DNA of 64,000 nucleotides from Chitinophaga sedimenti (GCF_023156195.1 NZ_JAKUKA010000001.1:2914001-2978000), one strand, 5' to 3'; positions 32,687 through 40,845 are shown, counted from the first letter of the stretch. A program made the numbers and translations. Notes: generated by a model from the sequence alone, not told the origin.

Positions 32687-32739
32687 ATTTGAAATTGATT
32701 TGAAAAACATTGAAAATATTTGAAAACCATTTGGAATTC
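32687..32739. repeat. Phased ATTTGAAA direct repeats
   Basis: Five units (atttgaaattg, atttgaaaaac, attgaaaat, atttgaaaacc, atttggaattc) follow head to tail with a mostly 11-base period, close to one helical turn. Such A-tract arrays can bend DNA or serve as iterons. It lies 50 bases beyond the end of the hip operon. Confidence 0.5.
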
Positions 32740-32789
32740 GCCGCTACCACATTCACTTTCCAATTAAAAAAATGACAATTTCGCCGTTT

Positions 32790-33817
32790 TTATCTCAATA
32801 AACATTGCTTAACGCTACCTGGCAAATCCTTTTTCCACATTTCCAGCTTCCTCTCATACGATACTTTGTACGTATACTTGCAATCGGGGGCCAGAAAGGA
32901 ATTGTCAATGAAGAATCTAACTCGGGTATCAGCTGACGACAGCATTTGAACGAAAAGATCGTCCACAATTGCAGTAGGCAGCCCAATTCCTTTCCCAAAC
33001 TCGAAAAATGCAGCCGGACGAAGGCAGCCCGAAGTGGTTCGAAACCTATTTTCGTTATCACCCTGGAACAAGGTAAATCCTTCGCGATTTTCCGGCGCAT
33101 GTAAAGCCGTGCAGGACAGGTTGTAATACGGCGCGAGACAGTGATCCGACCGATAATCTTTAATAATCGAAAATGAAGACAGGTTAAGGTTGTTGTTGGA
33201 AAACAAGTAGTTGAACATTGCCAGTCGGAAGAACGAAATCGCGGCGGGATATGGCGCTGATACATTTTTCCTAATTAGTTGAGCAACATCGTAATAGTTT
33301 GATAAGGTCGGGCTTACCTGTTCCCAAGCATTAGACCGCCTGCGATCTAAAAGCTGGGAAAGGTTTTCGGTATGCAGCCGTTCCGTATCCGAAATAATGT
33401 CGAACCGGCGACACATATAGGCCAGATCATGTCCATTTAGTAAGACCAGGCAGTTTTCTACCGTCGGTATTTTGAAAATTCGATTCGCTATCATCATGGT
33501 AAGATGTTCATTAGCCCCGTCATCGCGCCGTGCAGACGGGGCGGATCATTTAGCGGAACTTTTAGTAGGAAAAGCCCCTGTTCGCCGCCGGTAGCCAGCG
33601 ATAGCGCATCGTTCACCAGACTTAATGAAAGTTTCAGTTCCGACCCCGGCATAGAAAAAGTATTCAAGTGCATGGCCGCCATAGATCCCGGCCGCAGCTC
33701 CAGGGACAAGTCTAACGTCGGATTAACCTTTGTACCGTCGAAAACGGCTCTTCGGCAGTCGCTGCATATAAGCAAGCGTTTTGCCACTTTGTAACACGAT
33801 AGGCAGTTGGTTGACAT
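32790..33817 (-). CDS. HipA-like kinase domain protein with lost catalytic residues, frameshifted
   Basis: The pieces 33494-33817 (MSTNCLSCYKVAKRLLICSD) and 32790-33497 join if one C is added in CCGCCCCG near 33538. The junction then reads RRDDGANEHLTMMIA, the conserved NExLTM block of HipA. Before it is the ATP-lysine strand (GLFLLKVPLNDP), after it YMCRRFD. Active HipA has N-x-D-x-H-x-KN then YDL. Here they read SNNNLNLSSFSI and LAPYYNL, so both catalytic Asp positions are Asn and the His and Lys are gone. It should be a pseudokinase. The start at 33817 lies six bases after the hipS stop. Confidence 0.7.
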
Positions 33818-33822
33818 AGCTA

Positions 33823-34142
33823 TTATCTTATAGTTAACGCTCCGGTGGTATCGCTCGAACATACCCGCAGCAAAAGTTGAAAATCATCATCCAGCGGAAT
33901 TTTGAAGTGCGAACACTGGATCTCTCGCGTAATGCCGGTTGATAACAGGCCGCGAAAACAGGAGAATAAATTCGCTGAAAAATACTGCGTCAGTTTTTAC
34001 TGAAACACAGTGAGATAGGCGGCAGCGAATCATCTACAAAGTAGGCAAGGTTATACGTGAAAATGTAACTGCCATCATAACATTGCTTCAAAACGCCCGC
34101 CTCGACACCGTTATAGTACACATTTACTTCTATCTCCATCAT
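33823..34142 (-). CDS. HipS-like (HipA N-terminal subdomain) protein, frameshifted
   Basis: MMEIEVNVYYNGVEAGVLKQ opens the frame, followed by FTYNLAYFVDDSLPPISLCF. One missing A near 33995 separates this from QYFSANLFSCFRGLLSTGIT, DDDFQLLLRV and SDTTGALTIR. These are the features of the separate HipA N-terminal subdomain (y-x-G-x2-G-x-L, F-x-Y, piSl, nLLp-x-g, GA-x-ti). Restored length is about 107 residues. The ATG overlaps the stop of the hipB-like gene (ATGATGA), and the kinase-like gene follows. In HipBST systems HipS is the antitoxin for the HipT kinase. Confidence 0.65.
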
Positions 34143-34348
34143 ACCGGCTGTTTTACTTCGATAACGAACCTTAAACCAAGTATATCCGCAATTTTCATGA
34201 GTGTTCCTATACTCGCTTTTTCGCTTCCATTGAGCGCGGTACTGACGGTCTTAATATTTTTTGACGTTAGCAGGGCGAGGTGTTCCCTGGAGAGATCGAG
34301 GTATTCTTGCCGGGCGATGATGGCCCGCTGCATTTCCTTTATAGTCAT
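34139..34348 (-). CDS. HipB-like XRE-family regulator, 69 aa
   Basis: A helix-turn-helix of the Cro/C1 type spans most of the protein: LSREHLALLTSKNIKTVSTA followed by NGSEKASIGTLMKIADILGL. The end is FVIEVKQPV. It is the first gene of the three-gene hip-like operon and overlaps the next start by four bases, so it is probably the autoregulator that binds its own promoter. The upstream region (34405-34430) has repeated CTAT(G)ATAG-like half sites that could be its operator; this is a guess. Confidence 0.7.
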   Translation of the reverse strand: MTIKEMQRAIIARQEYLDLSREHLALLTSKNIKTVSTALNGSEKASIGTLMKIADILGLRFVIEVKQPV

Positions 34349-34509
34349 AGATGATGGGTGTTACGCAATGAGCAATACGTCAGCGCCATCAGGAGTTCGC
34401 TGCTAATCTATGATAGCTAAATGATAGTGGGATTATCTTTTTGGGGATGTTCGAAGCGTTTCAATAATTTATCTACGCTTCCTTTTCATCTTGTTCTGCG
34501 TTAAGCATC

Positions 34510-34736
34510 TTAAAGAAGGTTAGGATCTACGCCTATCGCCTTCGCCAAATTCCTTATTTCTTTGATAGTTAATTGACTAGGGTCGACGCGTCGGCGTTTC
34601 ATCGTTTCAAAATGAATTTCTGCGGCCGCGGTTGCGGCGGTGACGCCCATCGATTGAATAAGCTCCTGAAATGTTTCCACGTTCCCCTTCACCAGACCTT
34701 TTTTACGAGATCAAAGTTTTTGTCATTATCGTTCAT
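34510..34736 (-). CDS. Short helix-turn-helix protein, one frameshift
   Basis: The frame from ATG 34736 reads MNDNDKNFDLVKK. One A is missing in the run near 34700. It then continues LVKGNVETFQELIQSMGVTA and ends LTIKEIRNLAKAIGVDPNLL. The C-terminal part resembles the recognition half of an XRE domain (IRNLAKAIGVDP). The restored length is about 75 residues. It lies upstream of, and in the same direction as, the hip-like operon, but a 160-base gap separates them, so it may be an independent regulator. Confidence 0.45.
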
Positions 34737-34805
34737 GATTGTAATATAATCATTTTTATTCCTATAACGCTGGTTTACAGAGTGAAAAGTTCTTATCGCG
34801 TAAAT

Positions 34806-34854
34806 TTTATTCTGTTTTGTGAAATATTTATTCTGTTTTATGAAGTTTTATTCC
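34806..34854. repeat. Direct repeats with 21-base period
   Basis: TTTATTCTGTTTTGTGAA (34806-34823) and TTTATTCTGTTTTATGAA (34827-34844) differ at one base. A third partial unit (TTTATTCC) begins near 34847. The two-turn spacing would put binding sites on one face of the helix, as for an activator, excisionase or replication protein. Confidence 0.6.
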
Positions 34855-34983
34855 TTATTTTTGGAAGGTCATTAGCCAAGGAGTTCTATAATATTTTATT
34901 AAGTAAAAAATTATCGACTTATGAAAAAAGAAAGTAGTTATTAATATTTTTGCGGCCTAACGGCCTTCGCTATAAGTATCTCG

Positions 34984-35107
34984 TGTCTCGAAAACTGGTA
35001 ATTTTTGACATTACAAACGAGAGGCTAAAAAGTGAAGTGCCCACCAATAAACTTATTGCGTGGGCCCACTTGCCTGTTTGTAATGGGTATACCAGTACCT
35101 CGAGACA
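34984..35107. ncRNA. Long imperfect palindrome, possible structured RNA or DNA site
   Basis: The outer arms TGTCTCGAaaactggta...CATTACAAAC and GTTTGTAATGggtataccagtacCTCGAGACA are complementary. Nested inside are AAGTGaagtgCCCAC-caataa and ttattg-cGTGGGcCCACTT. The whole 124 bases could fold into one long stem. It stands just before the integration-module genes. It may be a structured leader or small RNA, or a folded recombination or transfer site. No reverse transcriptase or relaxase is nearby. Confidence 0.45.
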
Positions 35108-35176
35108 ACGGTGAGTGCGGCCTGCGCTTTTTCCATTTTGCGCATGCTGTTTCTTAACCAACTCCAATCCCACACC

Positions 35177-35434
35177 ATGAAGAGAAGCAAAACACGTGCG
35201 CATCCCCGCCCAACAACCAAAAACACACTTCAGGCAGTACATTTTGAAATGGCCGAACTTGGCCTCGACTTCCGAGACAAAGTAATATCCGCCCTCGGCT
35301 GGAGCCAGGCCACCTATTACCGCAAGCGCCGCGCAAAAGTTCAGGTTGCGCCTTCGGAACGGGAAAAGATACAAGCCGCTGCCATGGAAAGTATTAGCGA
35401 ACTAAAGCGCCAGGTACGAAAGCTATTCATGTAA
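35177..35434 (+). CDS. Small basic HTH-like protein, 85 aa
   Basis: The chosen start is MKRSKTRAHPRPTTKN, because the upstream extension overlaps the palindrome. The product has FRDKVISALGWSQATYYRKR, which looks like a helix-turn-helix in a basic protein, and a charged C-terminal helix (ESISELKRQVRKLF). It is the first gene of the rightward cluster that ends in the recombinase and may regulate it. The family is not recognised. Confidence 0.5.
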   Translation: MKRSKTRAHPRPTTKNTLQAVHFEMAELGLDFRDKVISALGWSQATYYRKRRAKVQVAPSEREKIQAAAMESISELKRQVRKLFM

Positions 35435-35446
35435 AAACATTGTGCT

Positions 35447-35929
35447 ATGCGGAGGTATCTACTAATCTGCTGCTGTACACTTTCCTGCTGCAAAAAGCCC
35501 GAACAACCATCATTGCGCACCATCGGAGGAGAGTCAGGACGGTTGAACGGAACGTGGGAAATTATGTCCGTACGGCAAATTGCTATCAATCACCAATATG
35601 ATACTGTTCAAGATTTTGATAAGATGGATTCCCCGTTTGTCCATGGCCCCGTTGAGAATATTGCTTTTTATGATAAGACATTTGATGTAGTTAGCTATTC
35701 GGGGTTGCTGCACGATATTATGTCATATGGCGGCAGTTACCGCACCAATCTTAGGTTGGATGTTGTTTATCTGCCATCGTATGATGTGAGAGGTGTTTTT
35801 TCTTACAGTACACCGTGGGATATAGATTTTCGCCCGGGCGTGATAATGGAGCTTACCAATGAAGCCTGGCATATCGATGATAAATATTTATACAAATCCA
35901 TTTCGATTAGGATGTGTAAGATCATGTGA
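35447..35929 (+). CDS. Putative lipoprotein, 160 aa
   Basis: MRRYLLICCCTLSCCKKPEQ has a short basic start, a hydrophobic core and Cys residues followed by Lys, like a lipoprotein signal. The rest is strand-rich (LNGTWEIMSVRQI, FYDKTFDVVSYSG) and resembles small lipocalin-like lipoproteins with a 'GTWe' strand. No specific family is recognised. It starts 12 bases after the previous gene. An exported lipoprotein inside an integration module is odd and may be cargo. Confidence 0.5.
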   Translation: MRRYLLICCCTLSCCKKPEQPSLRTIGGESGRLNGTWEIMSVRQIAINHQYDTVQDFDKMDSPFVHGPVENIAFYDKTFDVVSYSGLLHDIMSYGGSYRTNLRLDVVYLPSYDVRGVFSYSTPWDIDFRPGVIMELTNEAWHIDDKYLYKSISIRMCKIM

Positions 35930-36021
35930 CTGTTTTGATGTTCGATAGATTATGGTGGAATATGCGGCCGTTGATTCTTCTTCGGCCGCCATCTTCGCCC
36001 AACCTTGTTAAATCCTTGTTT

Positions 36022-36480
36022 ATGTATACCTGTAATGCTGTTGTATACATTGTTGGCGCACCCGACTCTCAGGCGGATAACAAGCGTTTTTCGCTTGTTC
36101 GCGCCTGGAAACGACGATATGATATTCGGCAATATTGCAAAAAGAGAGGTTTAACGGCGGTGCGGTACTTCGCAGATCAATGTCGCGGAGCCACGATGGG
36201 ACGACCAGGCTTTAGCCGGTTACTCGGTTTTGTGCAGGAAAGCACTGTAAACATCGACATAATACTGGTCTACTCATGGCAAGACCTCTTTTCCTCGGCC
36301 AGTGAGCTAACACAGATTTATGCTGAAATGGATCGACTAAATATTTATCCCGAAGCGGTAAAAAAACATGCGTTAGTAGCGTGGGTAAAGCACAAACAGG
36401 CAATGTTTGACAATGTGCAGCAGTTATCTGCAAAAGTGGGAAATGCCGTTTGCGGGAGTGGCTATATTGAGAAAAAGTAG
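36022..36480 (+). CDS. Resolvase-domain-like protein lacking the catalytic Ser motif
   Basis: The chosen start is MYTCNAVVYIVGAPDSQADN. The domain follows the serine-resolvase plan: strand 1 (VVYIVGAPDS), YCKKRGLTAVRYFAD, then CRGATMGRPGFSRLL, then IILVYSWQDLFSSASELTQI. Where active enzymes have R-V-S-T, this has I-V-G-A-P-D-S, and the later dR-sR motif is absent. It is about 150 residues with no DNA-binding tail. It may be an inactive partner or regulator of the large recombinase two genes downstream. A longer GTG start at 35926 is possible. Confidence 0.5.
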   Translation: MYTCNAVVYIVGAPDSQADNKRFSLVRAWKRRYDIRQYCKKRGLTAVRYFADQCRGATMGRPGFSRLLGFVQESTVNIDIILVYSWQDLFSSASELTQIYAEMDRLNIYPEAVKKHALVAWVKHKQAMFDNVQQLSAKVGNAVCGSGYIEKK

Positions 36481-36482
36481 AT

Positions 36483-36701
36483 ATGCAAGACGAAAAAGGA
36501 AGCGCCACTCCCAGCTTTACCGCACTTCGAGTAGCCTATAACGCTGCACGTTATGGTTATACCGACGAAGAGCTATTAATGATACATACTTTCCTCGAAA
36601 GTTTGTCGCAGTTGGATGCCGGGATCTTCCTGAGCAGTCGCAGCGATCATTGTAACACGACTAAATATGAATGTCGGCAAAAGCATAAAAAGGCTGCGTG
36701 A
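36483..36701 (+). CDS. Small hypothetical protein, 72 aa
   Basis: It starts two bases after the resolvase-like gene (MQDEKGSATPSFTALRVAYN). The middle is helical (GYTDEELLMIHTFLESLSQL) and the end basic. It overlaps the next gene by 35 bases, so the order suggests coupled translation in one operon. The family is not recognised. Confidence 0.45.
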   Translation: MQDEKGSATPSFTALRVAYNAARYGYTDEELLMIHTFLESLSQLDAGIFLSSRSDHCNTTKYECRQKHKKAA

Positions 36702-37038
36702 ATTAAAGGATTTTTCTCAGGACCATATGGCCAAACAGCTGGGCATGAGCGTCACCGCCTATGGTAATATCGAGCGCAACCAGGTAAAAAACTTGCCAGT
36801 AACCAGGCTCGCGGAAATCGCGGCCGTCCTGGAAATTGATATTTGTGTCATTTTGAGGTTCGATGCAAAAACCGATTTGATAATAGGGGCGGCGGATAAA
36901 GAACGCCCGGCGGATCCTGCTTTAAATGCTGATGCGTTGTCGGAACTCCGCGTTGTGCTTACAGTGCAACGGAAGGCGAATGAAAAAATGCTGGAAGCCT
37001 TGAACCTCATCACTCTTTTACTAAAACAAAAAATATGA
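36667..37038 (+). CDS. XRE-family transcriptional regulator, 123 aa
   Basis: The N-terminal XRE domain reads GKSIKRLRELKDFSQDHMAK then LGMSVTAYGNIERNQVKNLP. The C-terminal 55 residues form a helical, Leu-rich tail (LRVVLTVQRKANEKMLEALN) that may dimerise. The TGA stop overlaps the recombinase ATG (ATGA), so it is co-translated with, and likely controls, the integrase. Confidence 0.75.
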   Translation: MNVGKSIKRLRELKDFSQDHMAKQLGMSVTAYGNIERNQVKNLPVTRLAEIAAVLEIDICVILRFDAKTDLIIGAADKERPADPALNADALSELRVVLTVQRKANEKMLEALNLITLLLKQKI

Positions 37039-38770
37039 ACAGACCTATGCCTATTGTAAACACCAGCGGCTCCTGCATTAAGCAGCGGGCCGCTTTTCTT
37101 TACCCCAGGGTAAGTACCGATGACCAGGCCGACGGCTACAGCCCCGCGCACCAGGAAGACGCCCTGCAAAAGTATTGTTTAAGAGAAAACATTCTTGTGA
37201 GAGACGTTTTCCACGAGGATTACTCCGCTAAAACCTTTGACCGGCCAGAGTTTAACAACATTCTCTCCATCGTCAAAAAGAACCGCGGCACCGTTGATCT
37301 GCTGCTGATTACGAAATGGGATAGGTTTTCCCGAAATTTCGCGGAAGCCTATCGGATGATAGGCGTGCTAAAAAAGCTGGGCGTCGAAGTTCAGGCCATA
37401 GAGCAGCCATTGGACATGGAGATTCCGGAAAGCAAAATCATGCTGGCCATCTACCTTACAGCACCGGAGGTCGAGAACGACCGGCGGGCACTGAATACTC
37501 TCCACGGCATGCGCCGGGCAAAGAAGGAAGGCCGGTATCTCGGTATCGCGCCCCGTGGTTATTTTAATGGCAGGGATGCTGCTAATAAACCGCTGCTTAT
37601 TCCGAATAAAGATGCCGCAACGATTAAGTGGTGTTTTGAAGAAATGTCCAGGAGCTTTTCGACATACAGGCGTTATGGCGCATGGCTCGCCAGCGAGGAT
37701 TGAAAGTGCAAAAGAGCCAATTCTGGAGCATGTTGCGCAATCCTATTTACTGCGGCAAAGTATTCGTGGCTGCTTATAAAACCGAACCAGCACATTGCGT
37801 GAGCGGCATCCATCAGCCCCTTATTACGGAACATCTTTTCAATGAGGTGCAGGATGTATTACAGGGGAGGCGCCGCAAAATCAGGGTTGACGCAAATTAC
37901 CATATCACGGAAAGTCTTCCCTTGCGTGGCTTTCTTGTTTGCAGTCAATGCGGCCAGCCGCTTACAGGGAGTGGCTCAAAAGGAAATGGAGGGATTTATT
38001 ACTATTACCATTGCGCTCCGGCGCGGAAGTGCAAGGAACGTTTCCGGGCATCGGACGCCAATGAGGCGTTCGTGAAATTGCTCCAAGGGATAGCCGTCAA
38101 TTCGGACGTACTGCGCGCGTATGCGGCTATGGTGTATAAGAATCTGGAGAAAGGCCAGGTTAATGACAAAAACGAGCTATCTGCAATTGATGGTGATATA
38201 CTCAAAATTGGCATTCGCCTTCAAAACGCCCGTAGCATCTTATTGGATGGCGAGTTATCGATGGCGGAGTATAGCCAGATCAAATTGGATTTGTTGCGAG
38301 AACAGGAGATACTTGCGGAGCGAAAGAATGCGCTTTTACAAAAGCCGAAAATCACAGAGGAGTTTTTGAGGGCAGGCGGGGACATACTTGCAAACATTGC
38401 CGTGCGCTTTAATAACGCCTCATCAGAAGATAAAAAGAGGATCATCAGTTCTATCTTTCCGGGAACGTTAATTTTTCAGGAAAAAAAAGTTCGAACCACG
38501 GAGCCGAATGTGTTGCTTGAGTTGATAAGCAGGACTGGTAAGGATTTGGACGGGTCTAAAAAGGAAAAGGTTGGAGATTTCTCCAACCTTTCCGCTAGTG
38601 TGCCCAGAACTGGATTCGAACCAGCACACCGTTGCCGGCGCTGCGACCTGAACACAGTGCGTCTACCAATTTCGCCATCTGGGCATCATTCCTTTGTGTC
38701 AGGGAGTGCAAAGGTAAATAGTTTGATATTATTTCCAAATTTTTGTGCTGATTTATTTTTCTGCAGCTGA
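37035..38770 (+). CDS. Large serine recombinase (integrase), one frameshift, readthrough 3' end
   Basis: The resolvase domain has AAFLYPRVSTDDQADG with catalytic Ser, then LLITKWDRFSRNFAEAY. The recombinase domain is in the second frame (MLRNPIYCGKVFV), followed by a zinc ribbon (CSQCGQPLTGSG, CAPARKCKERF) and a coiled coil. The break is near 37690 (GAWLASE to RGLKVQKSQF). The open frame runs through the terminator at 38566 and the antisense strand of tRNA-Leu, giving an artefactual tail (SVPRTGFEPAHRC). The true C-terminus is probably near 38560, and the original stop may have been lost when the element joined the tRNA locus. Confidence 0.8.
38566..38593 (-). terminator. Terminator of tRNA-Leu
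   Basis: The perfect stem GGTTGGAGA-tt-TCTCCAACC lies just downstream of the tRNA on the minus strand. The following minus-strand bases are weakly T-rich. The position relative to the tRNA equals that of the hairpin in repeats R1-R5. Confidence 0.7.
38601..38684 (-). tRNA. tRNA-Leu (CAG)
   Basis: Acceptor arms GCCCAGA and TCTGGGC pair fully. The anticodon stem CTGTG/CGCAG closes the loop TTCAGGT with anticodon CAG. A long variable arm (CGCCG-gcaa-CGGTG) shows the class II type, and the T arm is CTGG-TTCGAAT-CCAG. The discriminator is A; CCA is not encoded. It is the probable insertion site of the recombinase-bearing element. Confidence 0.93.
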
Positions 38771-38809
38771 TGATCTGTTATTTTCTTCATCGCCTACTGA
38801 ATAAAAAAA

Positions 38810-38833
38810 AGGGCATCCCATACAGAATGCCCT
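38810..38833 (-). terminator. Rho-independent terminator of the isomerase gene
   Basis: On the minus strand AGGGCAT-tctgtatggg-ATGCCCT is followed by a run of eight T. It starts about 10 bases after the isomerase stop. Confidence 0.85.
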
Positions 38834-38843
38834 CATTATTTTA

Positions 38844-39710
38844 TCATGCCATGACCGTACCGACCACACCACGGAAATAGCCCGCGGATTCTGCAATGCC
38901 GGGCAACGGATCACCCATGTCTTTCTCATATTCGATGGCGCAGATGCCCCGGTATTTTATCTTTTCGAGTGACTTGATCAGTCCCGGGAAGTCGATCACA
39001 CCACGACCAATTTCCGTCGCTTTGCCATCTTTGGAACCTACCGTTACATCTTTGATATGCAGGTCGAAGATCTTGTCTTTGTACTCTCGGATCGCTTTCC
39101 CTGGCTCCTCTCCCGCCCTCATGGCGTGGCCGATGTCGATGCACAGGCCCATACGCGCATCGCGATTCTTTAACAGGCCGATTACATTGGCCGGACCAGG
39201 ATACAGTTTATCCTCCGGGCCATGGTTATGAATCGCTATTTTGATATTGTATTCTTTTACTTTCTTCTCGGTGTAATCCAGCAACTCCGGATTCGGTACC
39301 CCCACGATCATTGGCACGCCTACCCGTTTCGCATAGGCAAATGCTTCGTCTACCTGCCTCTCCGATTTCATATAAATCACCCCTACCGCATACACGTTAA
39401 TGCCGGCAGCAGCAAATTTTCCCTTCACCTCGGCAATCTTTTCGTCGGAAGCATTCAGGGGCAGATGGATATCTTTTACGGAAATATGTTTGATACCCAC
39501 CCTTTTCATCATAGCGATGGCCTGGTCCAGGTCGAACTTAGCGAAAGTATAACCCGCCATACCAATGTTTACGGGTGTTTTTTCACCACCTTTTTTCGCC
39601 GGCGCCGCGGCTACGGACGCGAGGGGTGCTACTGCGGTAGCGGCCACGCCCAGGGCGGATTGCAATAGAAAATTTCTTCTTGAAGACATATGCTTTTTTA
39701 TTTTGTTCAT
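38844..39710 (-). CDS. Exported sugar-phosphate isomerase/epimerase (TIM barrel)
   Basis: The N-terminus has a twin-arginine signal (SSRRNFLLQSALGVAATAVA) ending in AAAP. The mature part is an AP-endonuclease-2/xylose isomerase-like TIM barrel: VNIGMAGYTFAKFDLDQAI, IHNHGPEDKLYPGPAN (metal His), GLCIDIGHAMRAGEEP (Asp and His), LHIKDVT and CAIEYEKDM (metal Glu). The 288-residue length is normal for the family. It is a periplasmic sugar-modifying enzyme whose substrate is not shown. It is the first core gene right of the tRNA and carries its own terminator. Confidence 0.85.
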   Translation of the reverse strand: MNKIKKHMSSRRNFLLQSALGVAATAVAPLASVAAAPAKKGGEKTPVNIGMAGYTFAKFDLDQAIAMMKRVGIKHISVKDIHLPLNASDEKIAEVKGKFAAAGINVYAVGVIYMKSERQVDEAFAYAKRVGVPMIVGVPNPELLDYTEKKVKEYNIKIAIHNHGPEDKLYPGPANVIGLLKNRDARMGLCIDIGHAMRAGEEPGKAIREYKDKIFDLHIKDVTVGSKDGKATEIGRGVIDFPGLIKSLEKIKYRGICAIEYEKDMGDPLPGIAESAGYFRGVVGTVMA

Positions 39711-39889
39711 GAAAAGACCACAGCGGCGCTGTTCATAACGTGTTTGCCAATATCCCGCGCCAACGGATCAGCACTCCAATATGGCAAATTTCCGGGATTA
39801 ATTCAATGATAATTACATAGGCGTTCGATTGCATAAACAAAAGGGGGTAATTTAACATCAACCTAAGAAAGGGTAATATACTATTGAAA
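39711..39889. other. Intergenic promoter region of the isomerase gene
   Basis: No gene is seen. An antisense open frame over 39733-40233 runs into the sigma factor gene and has repetitive, non-coding composition. Confidence 0.4.
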
Positions 39890-39928
39890 ATGCCCCCAAA
39901 AAGCACCTTTGGTACTTTCCAGGGGCAT
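39890..39928 (-). terminator. Terminator of the ECF41 sigma operon
   Basis: ATGCCCC and GGGGCAT form a seven-pair stem with a long loop. On the minus strand it is followed by TTTTCAATAG. It is about 80 bases past the sigma factor stop. Confidence 0.5.
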
Positions 39929-40010
39929 CTTTCCGGCAGGCTGTGACCGCCACGGAACCTACGCTGGACCATCACTGAACCATCACGGAACCATCCAACC
40001 AGGTAGTATA

Positions 40011-40845
40011 CTATTTTATCACCATTTTCAATTTCTCCGGGTCCAGTACGGTTAGTATCTGCGCCACCCTTCCATCCACAATTTCGAGTACCTGGCAAAC
40101 CTTGAGCTCCCCGTCCAGGTAATACAGCAAGGCCGGTTGATGGTTGATTACCGCATGCCGCTCCACATATTTGGACTGGAAAGTTTTGAATACGTATTGC
40201 AGGAGCCCCGCCACACGTTCGGCGCCCTCGCAATGACGCATAACCAGCTGAATACCCGGGCCGCCATCTGCGTAGAAGGCAATGTCGGCCGACAACAGGG
40301 CTTCCAGTCTGCCGGCATCGCCGCTACGGATTGCCTGTACATACTTTTCGATTAGCAGAAAGCCCTCATCGCGGCTCGCGGGTATACGCGGCTGGCGCGA
40401 TCGCTCCAGTTTGGCTTTACCCCGGCTGAGCAATTTGCGCGACTGTTCTACCGTGAAGCCGAGTACTTCGGCAATCTCTTCGTGTGCGTAAGAAAAGGCT
40501 TCTTTCAGGATGAAAAACGGCGCGCTCCTTCGGGTTCAGCTGCTCCAGCAATACCAGCATGGAATAGGAAATGATGTCCTTCGAGTGCAGGGCGCTGTCC
40601 GCCTGCTCCGTGGCCACGGGTTCGGGCAGCCATACTTCCCCGGTGCTCAGCACTTTTCTTTTATTTTTCAGGTTGATGCTCTGATTGATCACGGACTTTA
40701 CCAGGTAAGCCTTCTCATTTTCAATGCCGGCACGGTCAGAGGAAAGGTATCTGCCTAAAACATCCTGTATGGCGTCTTTTGCGTCTTCAGCGGAGCCCAG
40801 GATGTTGTAAGCGTAGGGGAATAACTCCTGTTGGTATTGTTTCAT
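40011..40845 (-). CDS. ECF41-type RNA polymerase sigma factor with SnoaL-like C-terminal domain, one frameshift
   Basis: Sigma region 2 is LFPYAYNILGSAEDAKDAIQ, region 4 AHEEIAEVLGFTVEQSRKLL then SRGKAKL. The C-terminal roughly 110 residues are SnoaL/NTF2-like (IEKYVQAIRSGDAGRLEALL), with DPEKL near the end, as in the conserved NPDKL box of ECF41. An extra T near 40515 splits the gene after NPKERAVF; the next frame continues ILKEAFSYAHEE. ECF41 factors use the C-terminal domain, not a separate anti-sigma factor, to control activity. The decarboxylase gene upstream overlaps it by four bases, the standard ECF41 neighbourhood. Confidence 0.85.

Larger units (their letters stand above)
34737..35176. 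other. Regulatory-looking gap with repeats and a long hairpin
   Basis: This AT-rich divergent spacer separates the hip-side genes from the integration module. It contains 21-base-period direct repeats (34806-34854), a small gGGCCtaacGGCC hairpin near 34953 and the large palindrome at 34984-35107, which are entered separately. Confidence 0.5.

Noticed and set aside
34984..35107. Large palindrome as a retron msr/msd RNA
   Set aside because: There is no reverse transcriptase gene in the window.
38600..38770. C-terminal tail of the recombinase (PRTGFEPAHRC and onward)
   Set aside because: It is the antisense translation of tRNA-Leu(CAG) and its flank, a familiar artefact; the frame is open by chance.
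39733..40233. 166-codon minus-strand open frame next to the sigma factor
   Set aside because: It overlaps the SnoaL-like end of the sigma gene and the terminator in another frame and has low-complexity Gly/Arg composition.
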